Source of the DNA: Natribaculum luteum
GTDB lineage: Archaea; Halobacteriota; Halobacteria; Halobacteriales; Natrialbaceae
DNA: 64,000 nucleotides
NCBI RefSeq assembly: GCF_023008545.1
Contig: NZ_CP095397.1
Coordinates: forward strand, 1,054,001-1,118,000
Direction of reading: 5' to 3'
Positions 54,584 to 64,000 of the stretch are shown here, one piece after another. Numbering within the stretch: position 1 is the first letter of the stretch; each line of letters opens with the position of its first letter. The notes beneath the pieces were generated by a model. It was not told where the DNA came from, searched no databases, and saw only the letters and a list, made by a program, of their open reading frames with translations. A program made the position numbers and the translations under genes.

Positions 54584-54866
54584 AGATTTTCTCGCCGAAC
54601 TCGGTCTGGAGAGCGTCCAGAAAACGAATCGTCGTGTCGCTGTTGAAGTTCTCTTCGCAGGGGAGAAAGAACGTCTCATCAGTATCGCTGACTGCACCGA
54701 GAAGTTTGATGCTGTCCCACGCGCCCGTCACCGGGAGTGACGGGCGCTCACCCTTGGGAAACCATGCGTGAATCAGTGTCGAGAGAACCTGTCGCGTCTG
54801 ATCAATGGCTAAGATCGTGTATTCGTCGTCCAGGTTGTCGCGCTTTTTTTGAACCCGTCTTGCCAT
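54584..54866 (-). pseudogene. IS630 transposase, catalytic-frame N-terminal part (cut by ISH6)
   Basis: Reads DEYTILAIDQTRQVLSTL (first DDE Asp in AIDQT), then NSDTTIRFLDALQTEFGEKI, and is broken there by ISH6 (the continuation is at 52883-53141). Its start overlaps the helix-turn-helix frame at an A7 run (54844-54850 on the plus strand as T7), a plausible programmed frameshift site. Confidence 0.75.
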
Positions 54867-55354
54867 GCTTCCTGTGCTCTCTCATCGGATTTGTGAAACT
54901 CCGGCCGGGCTGTCTTCCAGGACAGCCCGGCCTCGGTCATCAATCGTCGAACGTGACGCTCACTGTACTCAACGTCGAATTCCTCGGCGAGATAGTGACG
55001 AGCTAGTGGAACGGACCACGCAGGCGCGTCAAGTCCAACTTCCTCTGGAGACTTGTGAAGCGCTTCAACGAACTGTTCATGTTCTTTGTCGGAGAGTTTT
55101 GAGGGCCTTCCTGAACGGTGCTCGTCGTAGACGACCTCCTCGAACGGCTCGTCGGCGAGCCGTTCGAGTCGATCAAGCCACCGCGAGAGCCAGCCAGCAG
55201 TGTATCCATAGCGTTCAGCGACCTCTTGTAGCGTTGCACCGTCTTCTTCAAGGTAATTGATCGCCGCCATGAGCCGTTGTGATGGCTTTTTTCCCTCGAC
55301 CTCCGCCAAGACCTGGCGGAGGTCTTCGGTAGAGACGTTGTCGAGAGAGGTCAT
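54809..55354 (-). CDS. IS630 transposase, helix-turn-helix frame
   Basis: 181 aa from MTSLDNVSTEDLRQVLAEVE. Helix-turn-helix DGATLQEVAERYGYTAGWLS (~35-54) and Winged-helix-33 type region EEVVYDEHRSGRPSKLSDKE (~72-91), then YSERHVRRLMTEAGLSWKTA. DNA-binding half of a two-frame IS630 transposase. No longer functional as a pair because the catalytic frame is interrupted. Confidence 0.8.
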   Translation of the reverse strand: MTSLDNVSTEDLRQVLAEVEGKKPSQRLMAAINYLEEDGATLQEVAERYGYTAGWLSRWLDRLERLADEPFEEVVYDEHRSGRPSKLSDKEHEQFVEALHKSPEEVGLDAPAWSVPLARHYLAEEFDVEYSERHVRRLMTEAGLSWKTARPEFHKSDERAQEAWQDGFKKSATTWTTNTRS

Positions 55355-55397
55355 ATCGGAGTAACGTGCTTTTCTTTGAAATATTTTTGGCTGACAG

Positions 55398-58313
55398 TAT
55401 GAGGCATCGATCGTGGACGACGGCGAGATCGAAGTCGTCTGGTACAACGCGAGCGCGTCGTCCGATCCACCGTGGGACGACGAGAGCCTGGGATGTACTG
55501 CCCCAGAGAACGTCTCTGGCGAGCTGAACGCACTCGAGTACGAACTCGACGGCCGAACGATCGCCCATCAGGGCGGCGGCGTCTGGGAGCGAAAGAACGG
55601 TGCGACGACGGTCGTCTCGGGGCCGAACGTCGGGTACGACGGCGAGACGCTCCAGCTCAAGATCATGCAGCTCGAGGAGGGCAAATTCGATGGTGAGTTG
55701 ACTGCACGGGCCAATCACAGCAAGTCGACGGCGTTGACGCGTGAACTCAAGGGCGCGGGCGACGACTGCCGGGACAAGGGCGACGTTGCGCTCAAAGTTC
55801 AGAGTTCCTACCACGACGGCTGGTACGAGCACTTTCAGGACTCGTTCGACACGAGCGACGGCAACGTGACCGTCAAATCCGATTCTGAGACGAGCGAGGA
55901 CGAAACTGTCGTTGTGGTGATCGAGGGCGTGCGAGAGACGGTCGAGAATCCGACGTTCGTTGTTGCAGAGGACAAAGGGCTGAAAGAGCCGGGAAAGGGT
56001 GGAGATCCGATCGATCCGCCAGTTCTCAGTAACGAGTCTTCTGCGTTCCGAATTGGCGGCATGATTGAGAACGTTGGTGATGAAGTGGACACCCAGGACG
56101 TCGGGATAACGATCGAAGACGAGAGCGAAGACGGATACAGCGATGACGTGGAGTTGACACTCGATCCCGAAGAGGAACAGGATATTTCCGAACCGAGCCT
56201 GATTGGTCAGTTCCCGTCACCTAGCTCAGCGCACTTCGAGTTCACGGACGGCGAGACTTACGAGTACACAATCTGGACCGAGGACGACGAACTCGACGAG
56301 CCAGGGTCGTTCTACTTCGGCAAGAAGGGAACGCACCTCGACCTGACCAACGACGACGTCGAAACGAGCGAAGAGGACGGCAACGTAACGATCAGCGTCG
56401 ACGTGCGGAACGTCGGCATCGAGAACGCGACGAACGCCGACGTCACCCTCGAGTTCGACGACCTCGACGTCAGCGATAACCAGACGTTGGACGTCGAGTA
56501 CGGCGGTACCGGCACCGTCGAGTGGACGGTGAACAAGAGTGCCCTGCCGGCGGGAGAACACGACGTCACGATCGACACCGGCGACGAAACCGCCTCGGCC
56601 ACGGTCGAGGGTGAGGCGACCGGCGAGGGGGGCGCGTTCGTCGTCGTCGAGGACGAAGGCGTCGGCGAGGATCAGCTCGTCGCGGACGACGGGACGATGT
56701 TCGAGGTGAGTGCCGCCGTCCAGAGCACGTACCCGACCGACGACGTGAGGCGGAACGTCACGCTGACGATCCCGAATGCGAGCGTGAACGTCGACGAGCC
56801 GGTGACACTCGACAGCGGCGAACGCGAGACGGTCACGTTCGACGTCGACCCAGACGCACACGACTTCGACCACGGACGCGCCTACGAGTACGACGTCCAG
56901 GCCGACGGAACCGGCCTGAACGAAACGGGGCGGTTCTACTTCGGCAAACCCGGTAGCGAGTTCGAACTGTCGAACGCGAACGCGTCGGACGGCGACGACG
57001 AAATCGTGCTCACAGCCGACCTGCACAACACGGGCGTCGACGACGACGAACAGAACGTGACCCTCGAGCTCGATTACCGGGGCGACCTGCCGGACGAACT
57101 CGAGGACGATCCCTATGCGGAGCCGATCGACGCGGGAAGCACCACCGAGTGGGCGTTCGGAAAGAACGACACCATCGAACTGCCGATCAACGAGAGCGTG
57201 CTCATCGACGGGACGTACGACGCGACGATCAAGACCGAGGACGACGAGGTCGATGTGAGGTTCAACGTGACTGCCGGCGTCGACCCTGGTCGGGTCGGAC
57301 TCGGTGAGGTCGAGAACGCGACCGTCGATATATCTGTGTTGAGTTCGCAAGTCTCCGGTATCTATGGAGGAGATCATGGGCTTGGAACCATGACGCTCGA
57401 AGTTCTCACTGAACGGGATGGGGAAACGAACACGGAACACGTGTTCGAGAATCCTGAAAACGGGAGCAATATTAACACGTACCCGACGTGGCAGGACAAG
57501 AGTCACCACGTCTACAACACGACGATAGAGATTGAAGAAGAAGCGACACTGACGCTCGCATCCAAGTCGTACGGCCTACCAGGACAGACAGCGGGGTGTG
57601 AACTAAGCGAAGAGGTCCGTAGCACCTTCTTTGGAATTCCTACTAGTCACCATCAGTGGTGCGAGGACTTCGATACCTCTTCGACAAGCTACCTCGTCGA
57701 TCCGGTCGACGCAACCGCCGACGAGCAAGAACAAAACCTCAGAGTTCGAACCGCGGAAAACAACGATCTCCCCAGTCTCCAACCCGGTAACGAAGAGCAA
57801 GAGAGTGTCGACGAGATTCTTTCGGATATCTCCGACCCTGCCATAGACCGCGACAATCTCTGGGAAGACGGTGAGCTTGACCTGAACGAAAATGAGTTCA
57901 TCTTCCTCTTCGAGATGACCACCGAATGTGGGATGTTTGACTCTGGTTGCAATGCCGACGATGACGATATCGATGCGCTGTGGGAGAGTGCACAGCAGCA
58001 AACTAGTGCTGGCGACCCGAACTTCAACGACCTGATCGTCTACGTCGAGGTCGAACGGGCAGACGTCGATCCCGGAAAGCCGAGCATCACGATCAGTCCT
58101 AGTGGTGGCGACGGACCCGATGTCGACCCCGGCGACGGGAGTGACGTGGGCGGCGTCGACGATCCCGACGTTGATCTCGGCGGCAGTGCCAGCGACGGTG
58201 GCTCCCCGGACCTCGGACCCGGCGAATCCGACTCGGACAACGTGGGCGGGTCGGACACGGTGATTGACGATACCGGTATCGACATCGATTCCGATCACAT
58301 CGTCGTCGGGTAA
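55398..58313 (+). pseudogene. 3' fragment of the giant pilin-like surface protein gene
   Basis: About 971 codons open after the insertion. Contains two long related modules: one from ~NPTFVVAEDKGL to SFYFGKKGTHLDL, another from ~GAFVVVEDEGVG to RFYFGKPGSEFEL, each ~200 residues, with CARDB-like strands (VDVRNVGIENATNADVTLEF). Several Cys in the last third and an Asp/Gly/Ser-rich C-terminus (PDVDPGDGSDVGG). Joining at a single TA does not restore one frame with the 5' fragment (net offset of one base). A GTG at 55413 could restart translation, but the product would lack a secretion signal. Confidence 0.7.
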
Positions 58314-58416
58314 GACCGCATCGACGTCAGCTGACGATCGTTCGGTATCCCGGAGCGGAAACGATCCTCGAGACCAACCCGAACGCCTTTTCACGCCCGA
58401 CCGCAGACATCGACCC

Positions 58417-58734
58417 ATGGCGACCGAATCGATCAGCGACCGACGCGAGCACGTCCGCTCGATCGGCGTGACGGCACTCGCCGCCCTGGCTGGCATCGGG
58501 TCAGCGCTGCTCTCCGCGACGATCACGAGCGGGATGGCAGCCGGCGAGGCGGCGGGCGATCAGCGGGCCCAGTTTATCGTCCTCGGGGCGATCCTCGTGC
58601 AGTTCCTGCTAATCAGAGTCACGGGGATCTACGACGAGGACGAACTCGGGCCGAAACACTACCTGTTCGTCGCGTTCATGACCTTCTCGCTGTGGTACGT
58701 GACGTGGGGAATCTTGCTGACGACGAGTGCATAA
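58417..58734 (+). CDS. EMC6-like small membrane protein
   Basis: 105 aa from MATESISDRREHV. Three hydrophobic helices (~14-36, ~45-66, ~78-102); the ordering and the charged GIYDEDELGPKHYLF loop match archaeal proteins annotated as EMC6-like. EMC6 is part of a eukaryotic membrane-protein insertase, and an archaeal insertion role is inferred only. Its stop is 3 bases before the ABCE1 start, so the two are co-transcribed. Confidence 0.7.
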   Translation: MATESISDRREHVRSIGVTALAALAGIGSALLSATITSGMAAGEAAGDQRAQFIVLGAILVQFLLIRVTGIYDEDELGPKHYLFVAFMTFSLWYVTWGILLTTSA

Positions 58735-58737
58735 ACG

Positions 58738-60552
58738 ATGGCAGACGATAGCATCGCCGTGGTCGACCTGGATCGGTGCCAGCCAGACCGCTGTAACTAC
58801 GAGTGCAAGAACTACTGTCCGCCCAACCGGACGGGCAAGGAGTGTATCACGCTCCGGGGCGAGGAGACCGACGAGGGCCAGCCAGATCAGGTTCGCATCT
58901 CCGAGGAGATCTGTCTCGGCGAGACGTGTGGGATCTGCGTCGAGAAGTGTCCGTTCGACGCCATCGAGATCATCAACCTCCCCCAGGAGCTGCAGGACGA
59001 TCCCGCCCACCGCTACGGCGAGAACGCCTTCTCGCTGTACGGTCTGCCTGCCCCCCAGGAGGGCCAGGTGACGGGTATCCTCGGGCCGAACGGGATCGGG
59101 AAGACGACCGCCGTCCGCATCCTGGCGGGCGAACTCGAGCCGAACCTCGGTCGCCACGACGACCCGCCGGACTGGGACGACGTCCTCGAGGCCTACCGCG
59201 GCACGGAACTCCAGGATTACATCGCCGCGGTGCGTGACGGCGAGATCACGGTCGCCCGGAAGCCGCAGTACGTCGACCAGATACCGAACCAGTTCGACGG
59301 CAACACCCGCGAGTTACTCGAGCGGACGAACGAACGCGACGCACTGGAGTCGCTCGTCGAGCGGCTCTCGATCGGTCCCGTCATGGACCAGTCGATCGAC
59401 GACCTCTCGGGTGGCGAACTACAGCGGGTCGCACTCGCGGCGACGCTCGCGCGGGATACCGACTTCTACTTCCTGGACGAGATCACGCCGTACCTCGACA
59501 TCGGCCAGCGGGTCACCGCGGCGCGACTCATCCGGGAACTCGCCGAGGAGGAGGGCAAGTCGATGCTGGTCGTCGAACACGACCTCGCGATTCTGGACTT
59601 GCTCGCGGACACGCTACACGTCGCCTACGGTGAGCCGGGTGCCTACGGTGTCGTCACGACGCCCAAGTCGGTCCGAAACGGCATCAACGAGTACCTCTCG
59701 GGGTACCTCGAGAACGAGAACATGCGGATCCGCCCGAACCCCATCGAGTTCGAGGAACACGCCCCGCGGGCGGTCGCGAGCGGTGACGTCTTAGTCGAGT
59801 ACCCCGACGTCGCGAAGTCCTACGGCGAGGGCGAGTTCGGCCTCGAGGTCGAAGGCGGCGAGATCCGCCACAACGAGGTGCTGGGGGTCGTCGGCCCGAA
59901 CGGGATCGGGAAGTCGACGTTCGCGAAGTTGCTGACCGGCGCGCTCGAGCCGGACGAGGGCGACGTCGACCTGGATCTCGAGATCTCGTACAAACCCCAG
60001 TACGTCACCATCGACCAGCACATGCGCGTCGACGCGTTCCTCTCGTCGATCACGGACCAGTTTGGCTCCTCGTACTGGAACACCGAGATCGCCCAGCCGC
60101 TGCAGCTAGAGCGGATCATGGAACAGAACCTCTCGGATCTCTCCGGCGGCGAGCGCCAGCGGGTGGCCATCGCGGCCTGTCTCTCCGACTCGGCGGACCT
60201 GTACTTACTCGACGAGCCGTCGGCTCACCTCGACGTCGAACAGCGTGTGCAGGCGACTCGCGCCATCCGGCGCTACGCCGAACAGCAGGACGCGACGGTG
60301 CTCGTGATCGACCACGACATCTACATGATCGACCTGCTCGCCGACCGGCTGATGGTCTTCGACGGCGAACCCGCCGTCCACGGTCACGCCGGCCGACCAC
60401 AGCCGATGCGCGACGGCATGAACGACTTCCTGTCGAACCTCGAGGTGACGTTCCGCCGGGACGAACGCACCTCCCGCCCGCGAATCAACAAGCCCGACTC
60501 GCAGCTGGATCGCCAGCAGAAACGCGAGGGCGAGTACTACTACGCGCCCTGA
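58738..60552 (+). CDS. abcE1: ABCE1/Rli1 ribosome-recycling ATPase
   Basis: 604 aa. Two 4Fe-4S clusters at the N-terminus (C at ~13, 18, 22, 26 and CLGETCGICVEKCPF ~60-74). Two ABC domains: Walker A GPNGIGKTT (~115) and GPNGIGKST (~388), signatures LSGGELQRV (~223) and LSGGERQRV (~466), Walker B FYFLDEI and LYLLDEP. Splits ribosomes after termination together with aRF1 (18376-19632). Confidence 0.97.
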   Translation: MADDSIAVVDLDRCQPDRCNYECKNYCPPNRTGKECITLRGEETDEGQPDQVRISEEICLGETCGICVEKCPFDAIEIINLPQELQDDPAHRYGENAFSLYGLPAPQEGQVTGILGPNGIGKTTAVRILAGELEPNLGRHDDPPDWDDVLEAYRGTELQDYIAAVRDGEITVARKPQYVDQIPNQFDGNTRELLERTNERDALESLVERLSIGPVMDQSIDDLSGGELQRVALAATLARDTDFYFLDEITPYLDIGQRVTAARLIRELAEEEGKSMLVVEHDLAILDLLADTLHVAYGEPGAYGVVTTPKSVRNGINEYLSGYLENENMRIRPNPIEFEEHAPRAVASGDVLVEYPDVAKSYGEGEFGLEVEGGEIRHNEVLGVVGPNGIGKSTFAKLLTGALEPDEGDVDLDLEISYKPQYVTIDQHMRVDAFLSSITDQFGSSYWNTEIAQPLQLERIMEQNLSDLSGGERQRVAIAACLSDSADLYLLDEPSAHLDVEQRVQATRAIRRYAEQQDATVLVIDHDIYMIDLLADRLMVFDGEPAVHGHAGRPQPMRDGMNDFLSNLEVTFRRDERTSRPRINKPDSQLDRQQKREGEYYYAP

Positions 60553-60582
60553 GAGCGAGACGGACGAAGGGGAAGACGGAGT

Positions 60583-61104
60583 TCAGTCGAGGAGTCGCTG
60601 GCAGCTCCCACAGAGATTCTCTTCTTTGATGTCGACTTCGCGTACCGTCGGCGAGAAGTTCATCACACAGCGGTTGTTGTCGCAGTGCTCGAGGCCGTAG
60701 GTGTGGCCGATTTCGTGGACGATCTCCTTTCGAACGCGGTCCTCGAAGATGTCCGAGGCGCTCTTGTTCGAGAAGCCGCCGTCGCTCGAGGTCTGGAGCC
60801 GGTAGGTCGAGACGACGCTTCCGCTGCCGTCGAGGTAGGCGAGACCGAAGACGTAGTTTCGTCGGCGATAGAAGAGGTCGTGGGGGGTGATCGCGATGTT
60901 CTTGTCGCCGCGACCGACGCGTTCGGCGAGCTGGATGAACGTCTCGGCACAGTACTGGTTCCGCCCGGAGTCGTACGCGCCGTTGGGGACCGACTGCGAG
61001 TCGTTGACCGTGACGTCGCAGTCGTAGACCGACCGCAGTGCGGAAGAGGCCGCCCGCTTGACCTCCGCGGGGACGTTGCCGACCGGCACGATGTCGACGA
61101 GCAT
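60583..61104 (-). CDS. amzA: Archaemetzincin (predicted zinc metalloprotease)
   Basis: 173 aa from MLVDIVPVGNVPAEVK. Zinc-binding motif HEIGHTYGLEHC (~124-135, HExxHxxGxxHC) with downstream CVMNFS and CGSCQ supplying the second, structural cysteine zinc site. Sequence order is as in archaeal archaemetzincins. Substrates unknown. Cytosolic, no signal peptide. The upstream in-frame extension (to 61176) overlaps the divergent UPF0146 gene and is rejected. Confidence 0.93.
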   Translation of the reverse strand: MLVDIVPVGNVPAEVKRAASSALRSVYDCDVTVNDSQSVPNGAYDSGRNQYCAETFIQLAERVGRGDKNIAITPHDLFYRRRNYVFGLAYLDGSGSVVSTYRLQTSSDGGFSNKSASDIFEDRVRKEIVHEIGHTYGLEHCDNNRCVMNFSPTVREVDIKEENLCGSCQRLLD

Positions 61105-61145
61105 ATGGCAACGTCTATGGCGGCACGTATCATAAACGTCCCGCC

Positions 61146-61550
61146 GTGGCACACTCTCGCCGGAATTGCGAGGCAATCATTGATTACCTCACGAGGTACG
61201 ACGAGGTCGTCGAGGTGGGGATCGGGCGTCGAACTGACGTCGCGAACGCGCTCGTAAAACGGGGCGTTTCCGTCACCGCGACCGACGTCCACCCTCGCGA
61301 GGTTCCCGACGGGGTCGCGTTCGTCGTCGACGACGTCGTCGATCCCGACCTCGCGGTCTACGCGGACGCCGACGCGATCTACGCGCTCAACCTCCCGCCC
61401 GAACTGCACAGACCAGCGCTCGAGGTCGCCCGTCGCGTCGACGCCGACTTCTGCTTTACGACGCTTGGCGGCGACCAGCCGACGATTCCGGTCGAACGAA
61501 AGACGATCCCCGGAGACACGCTGTACGTGGCTCGAGACCGCCCCCGGTAG
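61146..61550 (+). CDS. UPF0146 family protein (Rossmann-like)
   Basis: 134 aa from GTG at 61146 (AHSRRNCEAIIDYLTRYDEVV). VVEVGIGRRTDVANALVKRG (~21-40) resembles the first strand and loop of a SAM- or nucleotide-binding Rossmann fold; VTATDVHPREVPDGV and YALNLPPELHRPAL follow. Conserved across archaea, function unknown. Divergent from archaemetzincin with a 41-base gap. Confidence 0.85.
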   Translation: MAHSRRNCEAIIDYLTRYDEVVEVGIGRRTDVANALVKRGVSVTATDVHPREVPDGVAFVVDDVVDPDLAVYADADAIYALNLPPELHRPALEVARRVDADFCFTTLGGDQPTIPVERKTIPGDTLYVARDRPR

Positions 61551-61595
61551 CTGGAAGTCGACACGCCCATAGCCTCCGACCTCGTCGCCTCGGTC

Positions 61596-62465
61596 ATGAA
61601 CGTCGACGCCGTCGTACTGGACGTAGACGGGGTGCTCGTGGAAGTCAGCGATTCCTATCGTCGAGCGATCCTCGAGTCCGTCGAACGGGTTCACGGGCGG
61701 ACGATTCGCAAGGAGGACGTCCAGCAGTTCAAAGACGCCGGTGGGTTCAACAACGACTGGGAGCTGACCTACGCGGCCGCCCTCTACGTGCTGGCCACCG
61801 GCGAGGGGTATCGCGCGTCGATCGACGAGTTCACCGACGCCATCGCCGCCGAGGGAGGCGGGCTCGAGGCCGCCGAGTCGGTCGTCCGCGAGGCGCTCGG
61901 CGCGAACGCGACCCAGCGCGTCCAAGAGCGCTGGAACCGCGAGGAACTCCGTGACGTGTTCCAGCAGCTCTACCTCGGGGCCGACCTCTACCGCGCTCTG
62001 GAGGGCGACGAACCGGAGCTCGAGACGGCGGGATTCATCCACGACGAGCCGGTCCTGCTCGCCGAAGAGACCCGGGAGCACCTCACGGAACACTACGACG
62101 TGGGCGTCCTGACAGGTCGTCCCGAAGCCGAGGCGGAGATCGCACTCGAGCGCGTCGGGCTCGAGGTGTCACTCGAGCATCGCTTCACGATGGACGACTG
62201 GGAGGAGGGCAAACCCCACCCGAACGCGCTGACGACGCTCGCGGAACGGTTTTCCGCCGACGCAGTGGCGTTCGTCGGCGACACGCTGGACGACGTCCGA
62301 ACGGCGGTCAACGCGAGCGACGCGGATCCAGGCCGCGAGTACCACGGGATCGGCGTACTGACCGGCGGTCTGACCGGCGAGAATGGCCGCGAGAAGTACG
62401 AACGCGAGGGGGCAAGCGCCGTCTGCGAGTCGATCAACGAGCTTCCGGAGCTACTCAAGTCCTGA
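61596..62465 (+). CDS. HAD-family phosphatase (TIGR01548-like)
   Basis: 289 aa. HAD motif [14 protein letters not shown] (~6-18), motif [12 protein letters not shown] (~169-178), motif III Lys in [10 protein letters not shown] (~203-212) and motif [11 protein letters not shown] (~227-235). The cap domain lies between I and II. The family is conserved in haloarchaea, occasionally linked to histidine or phosphorylated-sugar metabolism; substrate not established. Same strand as UPF0146, 45 bases on. Confidence 0.88.
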   Translation: MNVDAVVLDVDGVLVEVSDSYRRAILESVERVHGRTIRKEDVQQFKDAGGFNNDWELTYAAALYVLATGEGYRASIDEFTDAIAAEGGGLEAAESVVREALGANATQRVQERWNREELRDVFQQLYLGADLYRALEGDEPELETAGFIHDEPVLLAEETREHLTEHYDVGVLTGRPEAEAEIALERVGLEVSLEHRFTMDDWEEGKPHPNALTTLAERFSADAVAFVGDTLDDVRTAVNASDADPGREYHGIGVLTGGLTGENGREKYEREGASAVCESINELPELLKS

Positions 62466-62525
62466 TCCCTGCGGCTGCGCCCTCCCACTTTTTGCCCGGT
62501 CGCACCGTACTAGAGTAGAGCATTC

Positions 62526-64000
62526 ATGTGTGACGAGTTCACACGCGGCGCGGGTGCGCTCCCCGGCGAACCGACTTCGGTGTGGCTCGCAACGACGCCC
62601 GACGCGGGGTACGACCCACTCGAGGGGAGCCTGTCGGTCGACGTCGCGATCGTCGGGGCGGGGATCACCGGTCTCTCGACTGCAGTTCAGCTCCGCGAGC
62701 GAGGGAAGACCGTCGCCGTCCTCGAGCGGGACCGAGTTGCGGCGGGCGTCACGGGCAAGACGACGGCGAAGCTCACGAGCCAGCACGGACTGATCTACGA
62801 CCACCTGCGGCGAGAGTTCGGTCGCGAACGGGCCCGACAGTACGCCAGCGTGAACGAGGCGTCGATCGAGGAGGTCGCGTCTCGGGTCGAGGAGTCGGAC
62901 GTCGACTGTGGGTTCGAGCGCCGACCAGCGTACGTCTACGGCGACGATCGGGACGCGATCGAACGGGAGGTCGACGCCGCCCGCGGGGCCGGCCTGCCGG
63001 CGTCGTTCGTCACGTCCGTCCCGCCATTCGACCAGGCGGCGTGTGCCGTCCGGTTCGACGATCAGGCGAGCTTCCATCCCCGGAAGTACCTCCTCGCGCT
63101 CGCCGACGACCTGCACGGCGACGACGGCGCGTCGATTTTCGAACACACGCGCGTCACCGACCTCGGTCCCGGAACGCCGTGTCGACTCGAGACGTCCGAG
63201 GGCGACGTGACCGCGGACGCCGTGGTCGTCGCGACGGGTTTCCCGATCCTCGATCGGGCGGGCTACTTCGCCCGGATGTACCCGAAGCGGTCCTACGTCC
63301 TCGGGGTACGGATCGACGGCGAGCCGCCGGAAGGGATGTACTACAGGTCGGGCGACCCCTACCGGACGGTCAGACCACATCGCGACGAGGACGACACGTA
63401 CGTTCTCGTCGGCGGCGAGAACCACAAGACTGGACAGGGCGGCTCGACGGCCGAGCGATACCGCCGACTCGAGCGGTGGACGCGCGACCGCTTTCCCGTC
63501 GCGTCGATCGACTACCGGTGGTCGACTCAGGATTACGTGCCGGTCGACCGGGTGCCGTTCGTCGGGCGCATCGGCGCCGGTGCTGGAACCGTCTACGTCG
63601 CGACTGGCTTTCGTGGCTGGGGGATGACGAACGGCGTCAGCGCCGGACGACTGCTGGCAGCGGCGATCGACGGGCGAGAGCGGCCGGAACTCGGACTGTT
63701 CGACCCCCTCCGGTTTACGCCGAAGACGTCGTTGGCCGACACTGTCACCGAGAACGCCGACGCAGCCAGCCAGTTTGCCACCGACTGGCTCCGGAAGCTG
63801 CTCGCGCCCGACCTCGAGTCGATCGGGCGCGGCGAGGGAAACGTGATCCGACGGGGGCCGGAACCGATCGCGGCCGCTCGCGACGACGACGGCGAGCTCC
63901 ACGCCGTCTCGGCGATCTGTACCCACATGTACTGTCTCGTCGAGTGGAACGACGCCGAGGGAAGCTGGGACTGTCCCTGCCACGGCTCGCGGTTCTCGCC
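62526..64000 (+). CDS. FAD-dependent oxidoreductase with C-terminal Rieske domain (partial)
   Basis: At least 491 codons, open at the window end. Dinucleotide-binding VDVAIVGAGITGLSTAVQLR (~38-57), DAO-type core with VVVATGFPIL (~236), FRGWGMTNGVSAGRLL (~361-376), then a Rieske domain with CTHMYC (~463-468) and CPCHGSRF (~483-490). This amino-acid-oxidase/Rieske fusion is common in haloarchaea and bacteria; substrate unknown. 60 bases after the HAD gene. Confidence 0.85.
   Translation, partial: MCDEFTRGAGALPGEPTSVWLATTPDAGYDPLEGSLSVDVAIVGAGITGLSTAVQLRERGKTVAVLERDRVAAGVTGKTTAKLTSQHGLIYDHLRREFGRERARQYASVNEASIEEVASRVEESDVDCGFERRPAYVYGDDRDAIEREVDAARGAGLPASFVTSVPPFDQAACAVRFDDQASFHPRKYLLALADDLHGDDGASIFEHTRVTDLGPGTPCRLETSEGDVTADAVVVATGFPILDRAGYFARMYPKRSYVLGVRIDGEPPEGMYYRSGDPYRTVRPHRDEDDTYVLVGGENHKTGQGGSTAERYRRLERWTRDRFPVASIDYRWSTQDYVPVDRVPFVGRIGAGAGTVYVATGFRGWGMTNGVSAGRLLAAAIDGRERPELGLFDPLRFTPKTSLADTVTENADAASQFATDWLRKLLAPDLESIGRGEGNVIRRGPEPIAAARDDDGELHAVSAICTHMYCLVEWNDAEGSWDCPCHGSRFS

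Larger units (their letters stand above)
52880..55399 (-). mobile_element. IS630-family insertion sequence, interrupted by ISH6
   Basis: Bounded by TA on both sides (52880-52881 and 55398-55399), the usual IS630 target duplication. Ends read ACTCACGGACATAA and, on the other strand, ACTGTCAGCCAAAAA. Removing the internal ISH6 and its 8-bp duplication leaves ~1.07 kb, the normal size for the family. Contains a two-frame transposase on the minus strand. It splits the giant pilin-like gene. Confidence 0.8.

Overview
The window is a chromosomal segment of a halophilic archaeon (class Halobacteria). It is GC-rich, and its proteins are strongly acidic. Start codons usually lie only a few to ~30 bases below TATA-like boxes, as in leaderless or near-leaderless transcripts. 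The gene set is diagnostic: an A-type ATP synthase operon, thermosome, aRF1, ABCE1, archaeal Trm1, archaemetzincin, haloarchaeal pilins and an ISH6 element. The order Natrialbales is plausible but not proven. No CRISPR array, rRNA or integrase was seen; there is one tRNA (Ser-GGA).

Layout. 0.1-5.5 kb: a radical SAM protein, a membrane-anchored winged-helix protein, a secreted protein, a type IV pilin-like protein and a quinone-type methyltransferase. 5.6-17.4 kb: ATP synthase genes atpH-I-K-E-C-F-A-B, then an acyl-CoA synthetase and two small genes, then a detached atpD. 17.5-33.5 kb: housekeeping and metabolism (HTH regulator, aRF1, MinD-like ATPase, ArgS, threonine synthase, an aspartoacylase-like protein, MFS carrier, PhoU/TrkA-C protein, citrate synthase, ECHDC3-like crotonase, threonine deaminase with RidA). 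33.6-46.1 kb: tRNA-Ser, SRAP protein, thermosome, a divergent Lrp/GlnA pair, a BrkB-like membrane protein, Trm1, a second methyltransferase, a membrane metal-dependent hydrolase and a second copy of the acyl-CoA synthetase. 46.3-58.3 kb: an accessory cell-surface locus (DUF5305 protein, signal peptidase I with an extracytoplasmic extension, CARDB-type protein, two DUF1102/TasA-like proteins, a membrane winged-helix protein and a giant pilin-like gene). An IS630-family element splits the giant gene, and an ISH6 element sits inside that IS630 copy. 58.4-64 kb: conserved archaeal core (EMC6-like, ABCE1, archaemetzincin, UPF0146, HAD hydrolase) and a FAD/Rieske oxidoreductase cut by the window end.

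The most unusual signal is a set of ten imperfect palindromes, mostly 79-89 bp (two are longer, one because it carries a nested copy). They have MITE-like inverted ends starting TA(C/A) and are flanked by a 3-bp direct repeat, nearly always TGA/TCA. In five cases one copy of that TGA is the actual stop codon of the neighbouring gene. In a sixth, the element's own first bases supply the stop. One element is inserted inside another, and the interrupted copy can be aligned with an uninterrupted relative, which supports real transposition with TGA duplication. Insertion into a TGA stop that regenerates the stop would be a nearly cost-free way for an element to spread while placing a hairpin at gene 3' ends.

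The second signal is the surface locus. It has the parts expected of a SipW/TasA-like fibre system: signal peptidase, DUF1102 subunits and a DUF5305 partner, with a winged-helix membrane protein and shared inverted repeats in the promoter regions. The nested insertion sequences show that the large pilin-like gene beside it has been inactivated in this strain.
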